Assembly: GCA_947501695.1 (NCBI GenBank)
Contig: CANMWO010000001.1
Span: 1-64,000, forward strand
Length of the DNA: 64,000 bases
Origin: an uncultured Sphingomonadaceae bacterium
GTDB taxonomy: Bacteria; Pseudomonadota; Alphaproteobacteria; Sphingomonadales; Sphingomonadaceae
Direction of reading: 5' to 3'
Below are positions 48,201 to 56,291 of the stretch, piece by piece. The translations under genes and the position numbers were made by a program. The first letter of the stretch is position 1; each line of letters opens with the position of its first letter. The notes under the pieces are model-generated. The model saw only the letters and a program-made list of their open reading frames with translations. It ran no database searches and was not told the origin of the DNA.

Positions 48201-49954
48201 CGCGCCTCCGGATTGGACAAGGAAAGTTGGAAGTCATGGATGTAGCCCAGACGCCCTTCATCAAGTGGCGTAGGTAATTCTTCCAGAACCGAAAAGCCGA
48301 AATTTTCCAGTGTTGGTACAGCGTCAGACAGGGGGAGTACGCCGCCGAGATGATAGACTTTAAGCCGCAGCAAATGGTCTTTGTCACCATCTAGCCGGTA
48401 TAGCCGCGTTGATTTTTGTCCGCCGCGCTCCAGTTGAAATAGCCGCATAATGTCGCGGGAGGCTTCTATGGCGCCATATGTCGACTGATAAGTCCCGGGG
48501 AAACAGTCAGCATAGCGCTGGGCTAAAATCTCAGCGCGGTTATCAGGAACAAATTCACTAAGATGACTAGCCACTTCCGGACGCCAGCCTCGGATCATGT
48601 TTTCCAGTTGGTGGTCCAGCGCATCGGGGTCGGGTATTTTGCTGTCGACACCCATATCGAGAATATATCGCAGCGATGAAATCCCGCCTTCATCCAGAGT
48701 ATTCGACCAGCTCAATATACGGGCGCCAGTTGATTCTGTGAGCATGGCTTGAATGTTTTCGCGCCGCTCCGTCGATAGCTGTTCACGAGGTAACCAGATG
48801 AACGCGAAGAGATGTCGGTTCAGCGGGGACATAACACTATGCAGTTTTGGTCGTGGGCGATCTATGAGGGACATTGAGATTAGCGCGAGCTTCTCGAGGT
48901 CTTCTTGCTTAAACGTGATCAGTATATCATGGGGTAGTGCCGTTAGCGCATGCGTTAGGGATTTGCCGGCATGACCAGTCGGCGCAAATTCAAACTTATC
49001 GAATAGCTGGGCCATTTGGGTACGTAGTAATGGTACCTTCTCCGGCGGAGCAGCCAAAGCAGCGCTGGTCCATAGACCAGCCGTTATCGAGAGGCCGACC
49101 AGTGTGTCTTTTTCGCGTATCGGCATAATGATGACATCCATCAAGACATGCCGATGAACAGTCGAGACTTGATTTGATTTGACAATCAATGGCGCTTGAC
49201 CGCCAGCCTTGAACCAAGCGAAGGCCCGTTTCTGGCTTTCTTTGGAAAGCGCCGGTGCGTCGCGCATCCGGGCTATGCCGATGCGGTTAGACCTTTGCCC
49301 TTTCCCATCCACTTTTTCATGAGCAAGTAATGTGAAGTTACGATCCAGAAACCAGCGTATAAGAGTCGTACCTTCACCTTCTGGCAGGCTGTCGGCATCC
49401 TCGCCCAAAGCGATTTGCAACTTTAGCCAATCCGCTACAGCAGCCGCAACATCTAGCAGGTTTTTGCGCAAAGATCGTTCGAGTGCCCGGCGCAGCTTGG
49501 CGTCCGTACGTTCCAACTCGATATAGATGATCGACTCGCGTTTTTCGCCGCGGTCGGGGTCATTGTGAATGGCGCGAAGCTTTCCTTTACCATCACGCTT
49601 CACACCAACAACTGGATGGATAAGTCGTTCGATATTCAAGCCAAACCCTGCGATGGTCGCGCATACAGAATCGACCAAAAAGGGCATGTCATCATTGACT
49701 ATGGCAAGACGCAAATGTCTCTTTCCACGGGCATTTGTCACACTTTCGAGCGAAAGGTTCGTGTCAGAACCGCTCCGGTGCAAGCCCGTATCCAGCGCGA
49801 AATGGACAGCTTCTTTGCATGCCTTATCATCAAACCCGATATTTTCGCCGGGCAGGGCACTATCCTGAAAAGCGGCCGTTAAATTTTTCTTGAGTGTCTT
49901 GCCGGCCGTAGAGTTGGTCGTTTTCGCTGCTGTCGCGTCGCGGCTACCAGTCAT
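45272..49954 (-). CDS. gdhB: NAD-dependent glutamate dehydrogenase, large type
   Basis: A 1560-residue enzyme of the ~180 kDa GDH class (GdhB/RocG-unrelated). The N-terminal 700 residues hold ACT-like regulatory domains; the catalytic core has [20 protein letters not shown] and [13 protein letters not shown], and the NAD part has [19 protein letters not shown] and [14 protein letters not shown]. It oxidises glutamate to 2-oxoglutarate and ammonia and is often allosterically controlled by amino acids. GGGGGAACC precedes the ATG. It is convergent with the DUF445 gene. Confidence 0.95.
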   Translation of the reverse strand: [1560 protein letters not shown]

Positions 49955-50142
49955 GGTTCCCCCAAAATATCAGTCCGGATCAAGACTCGGTCTGTCGGAA
50001 CGGTCTTATGGGCCTAATATAGAGCGTGCTCAAGAGCGTTCGACATATCACGATCGCGCGATATGCTGAATATCAGGCAAGAGTGATATATTGGTTACAG
50101 ATGAAACTAGTGCCTGGAAGGAAGTTGAACCAAAAAGAGCTG

Positions 50143-51495
50143 TTAAACGCTAGTTTGTTTCAAGGCTCTGTCAGTCAGCTTCTGATCACCGAGAACCGGT
50201 CCGACAATTGATAGCTGTCCACGATCGTCCCGTCGTGCCACCAAAACAACAAATTCAGCATCGCCTGCTTCAATATCATCTAATTGGCGGCTTGGGGCAT
50301 TGCGCAACCGATTCAAAACATCGTCGTTCTGCTCAATGGTATCGATGAGTCTTTGCTTGGGATTGCGCGCATCTCGTTCGGCATAAACAATGGCTTTCAG
50401 GCCGCCGTCATATTTTTCGAGATAATCGGAAAGTGCACCTTTCTCAATGCCAGCCTGTTTTGCAAAGCGTAATGCCGATGCATATTCGGTGAGCCGGGTT
50501 TTGTCATAGTGAGCACCAAATACGAGCTTGACGATCGGTGTCATCGGCGCGCGTTCCTGTGCCTTCAAGCCCGAATCTGCCAGCAGATTGGTATAATCTT
50601 CAGGATAGGATTCTGTCATAAGATAGAAATCATAGGCCTGACCAATCGCATTATAGAGGGCGGCACGGCTGCGCTGTTCGCTATGGGCTGCATTATCGGC
50701 ACTGCTGCGCGCGGACACCAGCCAGTCGGCAAGGCTTGCGTCTTCACCCGGTTCATCGCTGATATCTTCAAGTTCAATATGGTCGCCGCCAACAAGCACT
50801 GCTGTCGCAGCTGCGGCATCTTCTGCGGTCAGTTCTAAGGGTGCCGATGTGGGGCTATCAGCCCAGATAGGTCCGGTTTCGGTTTTAATTGGAGCCGAGC
50901 GCATGGCTTGTGCAACCTGTTCTTCTAGCTCTTTCGCAAATTCGTCTGCTGCCACTTCTTTCCAGTTAATCACACCGTAGATGAAATCAATCGTATCATC
51001 GTCGGTCGAGAAGGGAAGCAGGATTCCACGATACATGATTGTAATACCGCGTTGATTCACAAATTCGGCTTCAAACCCAATTGGTGCCTGATTGGCTATA
51101 ATTTGAAGATAGTGATCTGTGATGCGCGACAGGAGGGAGCGAGCAGGAACCTGATCAATCGTTGTGATGCTGTCATCCAGTTCACATTCCTGGCGCAGCG
51201 ATTTGCCTAGAAACTGGATGGATGGATTTTCAACGCCATTGGTGAAATCTAGCAATACGCTATTCGGTCCAAAATCATTGTCCGATTCAGGATCAAGGTC
51301 TTCAACGCTGGGAAACTGCCGATCGCCGAGCAGTCCGGCCCAGAAATTATAGGCGCGCACATGCATACGGCGCTCATCCTGGCCAATGGCAGGCGGCGCT
51401 TCGGTTGTTACTTCCTGATCTTCATAGGCGATGTAATCGGCGTCAGGGCTGCCGCCCAAACTTCCATTTTCATCAGAATTGCGAAGATTTTCCAT
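50143..51495 (-). CDS. PAS_5-domain protein, function unknown
   Basis: A 450-residue soluble protein. The N-terminal half carries the alphaproteobacterial PAS_5 pattern (VRAYNFWAGLLGDRQFPSV, then LDFTNGVENPSIQFLG, then ARSLLSRITDHYLQII). The middle is acidic and Ala-rich; the last 200 residues form a predicted helical domain with an alternating-charge tail. No kinase or output domain is recognised. Similar PAS_5 proteins in this group are mostly uncharacterised signalling modules. Confidence 0.75.
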   Translation of the reverse strand: MENLRNSDENGSLGGSPDADYIAYEDQEVTTEAPPAIGQDERRMHVRAYNFWAGLLGDRQFPSVEDLDPESDNDFGPNSVLLDFTNGVENPSIQFLGKSLRQECELDDSITTIDQVPARSLLSRITDHYLQIIANQAPIGFEAEFVNQRGITIMYRGILLPFSTDDDTIDFIYGVINWKEVAADEFAKELEEQVAQAMRSAPIKTETGPIWADSPTSAPLELTAEDAAAATAVLVGGDHIELEDISDEPGEDASLADWLVSARSSADNAAHSEQRSRAALYNAIGQAYDFYLMTESYPEDYTNLLADSGLKAQERAPMTPIVKLVFGAHYDKTRLTEYASALRFAKQAGIEKGALSDYLEKYDGGLKAIVYAERDARNPKQRLIDTIEQNDDVLNRLRNAPSRQLDDIEAGDAEFVVLVARRDDRGQLSIVGPVLGDQKLTDRALKQTSV

Positions 51496-51712
51496 GCCTA
51501 ATCCTACTTTATGTGCTCATTTCAGTTCTGGTTTGCAGCAGCCATGGTAAATATCTGGTAAACGTTCCTAAAATTTCTCCAATCGGTGCAGATGAAATGG
51601 GCAGCGCTAACTGGATGATGAGAACGGTCAGGCTTGTCATCGAGCATACCGGCTGTTAAAGGCGCGATCGTTAAGTATTTGGCCTGCGTTTTGAACGCCA
51701 AACGGGTTAGAT

Positions 51713-51788
51713 GCCGCTTTAGCTCAGGTGGTAGAGCACATCATTCGTAATGATGGGGTCAGAGGTTCGAGTCCTCTAAGCGGCACCA
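51713..51788 (+). tRNA. tRNA-Thr(CGT)
   Basis: A complete cloverleaf with acceptor GCCGCTT/AAGCGGC, a CATCATTCGTAATGATG anticodon arm giving anticodon CGT, a T-arm with GGTTCGAGTCC, and an encoded CCA end. Its last 17 bases form the left attachment site of the integrated element; the gene is intact after integration. Confidence 0.97.
51772..51788 (+). repeat. attL, 17-bp direct repeat in tRNA-Thr
   Basis: TCCTCTAAGCGGCACCA at the 3' end of the tRNA is repeated exactly at 63699-63715. Confidence 0.9.
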
Positions 51789-51829
51789 TTTTTCTAACTA
51801 ATTGAAATAATTAGATAATAGATGAGGCT

Positions 51830-51862
51830 TCTGTAGCAGTCTCTGTAGCAATCGTTGTAGCC
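51830..51862 (+). repeat. integrase arm-type repeats, left end
   Basis: Three TGTAGCM units at an exact 12-base period (51832, 51844, 51856). The first two lie in a block that matches 63583-63604 with a single change, so both ends of the element carry the same pair. Confidence 0.75.
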
Positions 51863-51951
51863 ACAATTAGATTTGAAAAGCTAAGAAAAATGTTGCTATC
51901 GCTGAAGCGGTACCGACTTTGTTGGTAGGTTAATCCAGACTGGGAGCCAAA

Positions 51952-52983
51952 ATGATTGCAACTGGAAATTCACGGTCTTTTGTCGCCAATAGACGATGTA
52001 TTTATACTGGGGTTTTGCTGGATACTAGCAAACCCGAAACAGCGCCCAGTCGAGAACATATTATTCCACTTAGTCTGGGTGGGAGCAACCAATTCACAGT
52101 TCACGATGTTTCTAGGGAGGCAAATAATATTGCGGGCAAGAAGATTGATGATGAAGTTTCATCTCACTTGATATTCTTAATGTTACGCAACAGATTTGGG
52201 CTGTCAGGGCATAGAGGTACCGTACCTAGTGTGGATTTGCATGGTGTGTTCGATGATATCGGTGCTGAAGCCAAGCTATCAATAGATCCAGATTCTACAC
52301 TCAGGGTAAAGTTCAAAAAAGAACAGGAAGTCAGCGATGCCAAAGTCGTCATAAAAACCGACGAGGTTCGAATGCGAGAATTGTTAGGATATCGCTTGGT
52401 GCAGGCCAATCGAAATAGCAATTATTTGAAGACCCCACTGGGAGACATAAAAGACCAAGAAGACATCGACATTTTTCTAGAAATTGCGGAACGAGAAGGT
52501 GCCGGCACATTCCGCCATGGATTTAGTATTAATTTGCGAGATTTTCAGACCAGTTTGCAACACTTCGCGATCAAGATAGCTCTTTGCTTAGGTCATCAGC
52601 AGATTGGAGCCGAATGGACCTTTGGACCTGATGGCAATCTGCTACGCAAAGCGCTATTCCCGCAAAACTTCAAATCTATCCCAAAAATCAATGGCTCTAT
52701 GCAATCGGACCTAAATAAAACGATGCACGAGATGCTTTGTCTTCGTGATGATCAACATTCAATAGCATTTTTACGACATGGAAATATTGCAACGGCGATG
52801 ATCGCCTTATTTGGAGGGCGTTTTGGTGTTTGGACGGTATGTTTGAGTAAAAAGGCAAAAAAATATCGCAAAGGGAAACTCAGAAATCAACATGAAGGAC
52901 AACTGTTTTGCATTCCAATTGATTCAGATGAGAAAAAAAGGATTCTTACAACTATGTCGTTAAATCAAGCGCCATGTTTGTGA
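51952..52983 (+). CDS. HNH-type nuclease-like protein
   Basis: A 343-residue protein whose N-terminus has an HNH-like core: C16 in RRCIYTG, E35-H36 in SREHIIPLSLGGSNQ, N46, then an Asn pair and acidic IDDEV. GGGAG is five bases before the ATG. The C-terminal 200 residues (RDFQTSLQHFAIKIALC and later) match nothing I know. HNH proteins of this layout occur as restriction or defence effectors, but a role in the element's own DNA processing is equally possible. Coded just inside attL. Confidence 0.65.
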   Translation: MIATGNSRSFVANRRCIYTGVLLDTSKPETAPSREHIIPLSLGGSNQFTVHDVSREANNIAGKKIDDEVSSHLIFLMLRNRFGLSGHRGTVPSVDLHGVFDDIGAEAKLSIDPDSTLRVKFKKEQEVSDAKVVIKTDEVRMRELLGYRLVQANRNSNYLKTPLGDIKDQEDIDIFLEIAEREGAGTFRHGFSINLRDFQTSLQHFAIKIALCLGHQQIGAEWTFGPDGNLLRKALFPQNFKSIPKINGSMQSDLNKTMHEMLCLRDDQHSIAFLRHGNIATAMIALFGGRFGVWTVCLSKKAKKYRKGKLRNQHEGQLFCIPIDSDEKKRILTTMSLNQAPCL

Positions 52984-53069
52984 GTCGGCGTTGCATATCT
53001 TTCAATTAGAACAAAAAAGAATATCATCAAATTAGTCGATTGAGAAAACGACGAACCATGGAGATGAAT

Positions 53070-53402
53070 ATGAGAGATACTGAAGATTCTTCAGTTGAGA
53101 GTTCTCTGAAAACCGAGCTAGCAGAAGAGCACTTCGACCCATCCATCAACTCTGAAAATAGTCGATCTCAAGGCGTTTTCGGACCACTGCTTTGGATCAG
53201 CGGTTTTTCTATATTTTGCTATGCTGCATTTTTTTACGACACCACTGTGTCCAACAATTATGCAGGCGAAGTCGTCAACATCGATTTGGTTAGGAACCAG
53301 ATACTGATTGCCATATTTGGTGCCGCCTGCTTCTGTGCAGGCACTACGATGCACGCTATTTCAATTTTTGGTGAGTTTTTGAACAGTGAGCGGGCGCGGT
53401 AG
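53070..53402 (+). CDS. small two-helix membrane protein, function unknown
   Basis: A 110-residue protein with an acidic N-terminal part and two membrane helices (FGPLLWISGFSIFCYAAFF and ILIAIFGAACFCAGTTMHAIS). GGAG at 53060-53063 is six bases before ATG 53070; upstream in-frame starts would bury that site. It follows the HNH gene by 87 bases on the same strand; a pairing with it is only a guess. Confidence 0.5.
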   Translation: MRDTEDSSVESSLKTELAEEHFDPSINSENSRSQGVFGPLLWISGFSIFCYAAFFYDTTVSNNYAGEVVNIDLVRNQILIAIFGAACFCAGTTMHAISIFGEFLNSERAR

Positions 53403-53416
53403 TACATCTGCTTCAA

Positions 53417-53968
53417 TTAGTGACATCGAACTAGCAGGCGATAAACACTGGCCCGCCCAATGCCCATCTTCTTAGCAATCGCAGCGCCACCCATACCAGC
53501 TGCTTTAAGTTCTCGCACCTTGTCGGCATCAATGCTGGCAGGGCGACCTTTGTACACACCGCGCTTTTTAGCTTTTTCGATACCTTCGCGTTGACGTTCT
53601 TTGCGAATATCTGTCTCGAACTCTGCAACAGCACCAAGAATACCCAATACCAATTTACCCATCGATGTAGTGGTATCGACTGCGCCCTGCTGTAGGCATT
53701 GAAAGCCGACTTGCTTGCCTGAAAGTCGATGAATGATGTCGTGCAAATCTTTTCCAGACCGCGCCAACCTATCGAGGCGAGTGACTACCAATGTATCATC
53801 CTCTCTCAGCCATTCTAGAGCCTCTTGCAGCGCCATTCTATTAGTCGCCGATGCTCCGCTCTGCTTTTCCGAGAAAACCTTTTTACAGCCTGCATTCTTG
53901 AGGTTGTCGATCTGAACTTCCAAGCTTTGTCCAGCTGAACTCACTCGTGCATATCCAACCATTGTCAT
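53417..53968 (-). CDS. serine recombinase, resolvase/invertase family
   Basis: A 183-residue recombinase. The catalytic Ser is in GYARVSSAGQ, with the conserved Arg cluster in VVTRLDRLARSG and the Glu/Arg region AEFETDIRKERQREGIEKAK, then a C-terminal helix-turn-helix (GGAAIAKKMGIGRASVYRLL). AGGAG sets the start at 53968. It may resolve multimers or invert a segment; an inverted-repeat candidate site lies just upstream. It could be independent cargo. Confidence 0.9.
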   Translation of the reverse strand: MTMVGYARVSSAGQSLEVQIDNLKNAGCKKVFSEKQSGASATNRMALQEALEWLREDDTLVVTRLDRLARSGKDLHDIIHRLSGKQVGFQCLQQGAVDTTTSMGKLVLGILGAVAEFETDIRKERQREGIEKAKKRGVYKGRPASIDADKVRELKAAGMGGAAIAKKMGIGRASVYRLLVRCH

Positions 53969-53976
53969 TTTCATTT

Positions 53977-54050
53977 CTCCTGTCTCGTTTGGTTCTAGAG
54001 TCAGATGAAATTAGCGCCTCATAAGTCTGAACGAAGCCTTCCGAGACAGG
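53977..54050. promoter_or_regulatory. candidate recombination (res-like) site
   Basis: CCTGTCTCG (53977-53985) and CGAGACAGG (54042-54050) form a 9-bp inverted repeat directly upstream of the serine recombinase gene. Low support, based on position only. Confidence 0.3.
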
Positions 54051-54104
54051 ATGTGGAAACGGCGAGACGCCTCGGATGAGTTTACATTTATGAGGATAAA
54101 AATC

Positions 54105-54191
54105 TGGTGCCCAGAAGAGGACTCGAACCTCCACATCCTTGCGAATACTAGCACCTGAAGCTAGCGCGTCTACCAATTCCGCCATCTGGGC
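54105..54191 (-). tRNA. tRNA-Leu(CAG)
   Basis: An 87-base class II tRNA on the minus strand with acceptor GCCCAGA/TCTGGGC, an anticodon arm reading CTAGCTTCAGGTGCTAG (anticodon CAG), a variable arm, a T-arm with GGTTCGAGTCC and an encoded CCA. It lies inside the element, between the two att sites, which is unusual. Confidence 0.93.
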
Positions 54192-54262
54192 ACGGAGTAG
54201 AAGCGAGCCACTAGTCCAGAGCAGCAAAGCTTGTCAACCAACTCCGGAAATTCATATTTTAC

Positions 54263-54736
54263 CTATTGATCAAGCAATAGATTGATGCTGCCTCGCGTTA
54301 TGAGCGTTCTCCGACCGATTTTTCGTTTTTTGAGCTGACCATTATCGATTAACCTATATACTGTTGAGCGCCCGACCCCCAAAAAACTGGCGGTTTCGCT
54401 TATTGATACTAAGCTCGATGTTTTTCCTGCCTTGGCGTTTTTGAGTTGATCGCCAATCTTGAGAGCTAGCTCTTCTAACGAGCGCTTGTCCAAATTCAGT
54501 ACTCTTTTCTCCGGCGTCGGAGACTCAAATTCCATGTTATTCGGTAATCTCTTTATCAGCTTATCTAAATCGGTTTTTCGCCAACGATTTTGGTCGTCGT
54601 TGATTACCGCTGGGAAGACAGAATATCGATTTGCCACAAATTCAAATGTCAGATTATCTAGTGATAGATATTGAGAAGCAGTCTCCAACTTCATCAATGC
54701 TGGCCAGCCTAATACAATTGAATGAACTTTTTCCAT
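54263..54736 (-). CDS. excisionase-like protein with two HTH units
   Basis: A 157-residue protein. The C-terminal 45 residues are an AlpA/excisionase-type winged helix (SISETASFLGVGRSTVYRLI, then RRTLITRGSINLLL). The N-terminal part (GWPALMKLETASQYLSLDN) looks like a second, degenerate MerR-like unit. Such proteins direct excision or regulate the integrase operon. The integrase is at the far right end, so its link to it is an inference. Confidence 0.7.
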   Translation of the reverse strand: MEKVHSIVLGWPALMKLETASQYLSLDNLTFEFVANRYSVFPAVINDDQNRWRKTDLDKLIKRLPNNMEFESPTPEKRVLNLDKRSLEELALKIGDQLKNAKAGKTSSLVSISETASFLGVGRSTVYRLIDNGQLKKRKIGRRTLITRGSINLLLDQ

Positions 54737-55117
54737 CTTGCCAAACTAACAAATATATCATTGATCGTAAAATCGGCTCGCATGAGTTTGCTCCTAAATG
54801 GCATAGCAGTTTTCTCATTGTAGCTCGTCTGCCGTTTTCCAAAGTTGAATATTGGGATTGCAAGTCGAGCATTACAAGGACAGCAAACTCTAATGTATGA
54901 GAGCTGGTTCTGACGTGGTTTGCTCAGAAAATCATAAATTTATCGTGTTAAGACACAAAACACATTTGGTGTTTTAGAAAATAATTCCTCAAAATAATTT
55001 ATAAAATTCTAACGTACAATATTGAGAAATCTAAATATGTACTACATTCAAAAATGATTATGGACTTATTTTAAAAAACGTGAAACTATCCTCTAATCAA
55101 ATAATGGGGGTTTAAAT
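54737..55117. other. AT-rich gene-free stretch
   Basis: No gene is supported. A small hairpin (AAAACAC 54957-54963 with GTGTTTT 54969-54975) is visible, with no T-run. The stretch includes a box resembling a LexA half-match at 54907, not convincing. Confidence 0.5.
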
Positions 55118-55672
55118 ATGAAATACATTATAGCGCTGGGAATGACCTGTACTCTTCTGGGTGGCTGCAGCAGTGTAGTCACGGCATGGAAAGCTGATCC
55201 AATACAAATCTATCCTGTCAAAAAAGCTACTGTGGAAAATACAGGTAGTGCGATTTATACAATGACGGGAGAAAGAAGAACGGCCGTTGTAATGAATCGA
55301 ATGGGTAAAGACGCTTTTTGCGCTGAGTCTCTGCCTGAAGCAGCATCTGCTTATGGCGCCAAAAGTGGCGCAACTGCTAAGGGTGCAAAAATCGAGGGAA
55401 GTTTTTCGGATGACTTTGCTCTTACGCTCTTGCAAACATATCAGCGTACAGAGATTTCCGAGATATATAGGCAAATGGCATGGAATACCTGCTTGGCCTG
55501 GGCACAACAAGCGATATCAGATGCGCAGTATCAGGCGTTGGTAGCAAAAATGGTAACTGGTGGCATAGAAGTTATGAAAATGCGAGCCACCCCTACACCA
55601 GTGAAAGTAACCAAGCCAGCAGCAGCTAAGCCGGCAGCAGCCAAGCCAGTAGCAGCCAAGAAGAAGGGATAA
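55118..55672 (+). CDS. lipoprotein with KPAAAKP tail, function unknown
   Basis: A 184-residue protein with a lipoprotein signal (lipobox LLGGC) and a mature domain with two cysteines and a Ser/Ala-rich centre. The tail carries AAAKPxAA repeats from about residue 165, ending KKKG, a flexible linker style often found near cell-wall- or membrane-associated proteins. The ATG follows GGGGG. No family recognised. The next gene, decayed, is also a lipoprotein. Confidence 0.7.
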   Translation: MKYIIALGMTCTLLGGCSSVVTAWKADPIQIYPVKKATVENTGSAIYTMTGERRTAVVMNRMGKDAFCAESLPEAASAYGAKSGATAKGAKIEGSFSDDFALTLLQTYQRTEISEIYRQMAWNTCLAWAQQAISDAQYQALVAKMVTGGIEVMKMRATPTPVKVTKPAAAKPAAAKPVAAKKKG

Positions 55673-55759
55673 GCAACAGTTCCAAGGAGAATTAGTAAGA
55701 CTCACATGCGAGCGTTGAAGATGTCTGAGAAACAGGCCAAGGAGACTTTAGAAATCGCC

Positions 55760-56091
55760 ATGAAAAAGTATGTGATTTTGATTCTGACTGGGCTTTGGGT
55801 GACAGCCTGTGGAAACAACACCATGAACAATGGGCTCAGCCAAATATCGAAGCTTGATGTCAATACACAACCCGCGAAGGTTTACGGTATTGGCTTTGAC
55901 ACTTTTACCGATTGAGGTGGCTGGGGGATAAGTTTAGTTTCTATGGCGAATTTGGTCAACTTGTAACGAACGGTGTGACCGCAAAATTCACCAATGCCGC
56001 GGTGGACATCACTTGCTTCTCAGTTGGTGCCAAGGAGTTGCAGAAGGCCGATTTAATTGAGTTCGCAGAGAGCCAACGAGACTGCTATTGA
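55760..56091 (+). pseudogene. decayed lipoprotein gene (stop codon plus frameshift)
   Basis: ATG 55760 opens a lipoprotein signal (MKKYVILILTGLWVTACGNN) and continues to a TGA at 55913-55915. Reading on past that stop, the frame keeps GGWG. After a one-base slip inside the run GGGGG (55923-55927) it proceeds DKFSFYGEFGQLVTNGV and ends at 56089-56091 with QRDCY. A single stop and one missing G would thus restore about 110 residues. Sequencing error is an alternative. The N-terminal 51 residues may still be made. Confidence 0.55.
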
Positions 56092-56291
56092 GATATTTGA
56101 GCAGCACTTAGATTATGAACAGTTAACGACTATTCGAAGCATAGTGATTGTTGTGTTCCCATCGATATTCTTACGTTTTTTAACTAAGTGGACCTGTGAA
56201 AGAAACATTCTTGTAAGTATTAATAGAGAACCGCCGCTCTATTTTTTTCTGTTTAGTCCAACGAAGAACCTATCAACTCAGAGATACTGAA
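56092..56291. other. gene-free gap
   Basis: Nothing convincing is seen between the decayed lipoprotein gene and the 3' end of the next, minus-strand gene. Confidence 0.5.

Noticed and set aside
54905-54919. GTTC-N7-GTTT resembling a LexA box in the element
   Set aside because: One mismatch to the core and no gene start nearby on either strand.
56057-56290. 77-codon frame after the decayed lipoprotein
   Set aside because: Starts within the decayed reading frame, no ribosome site, composition unlike a protein.
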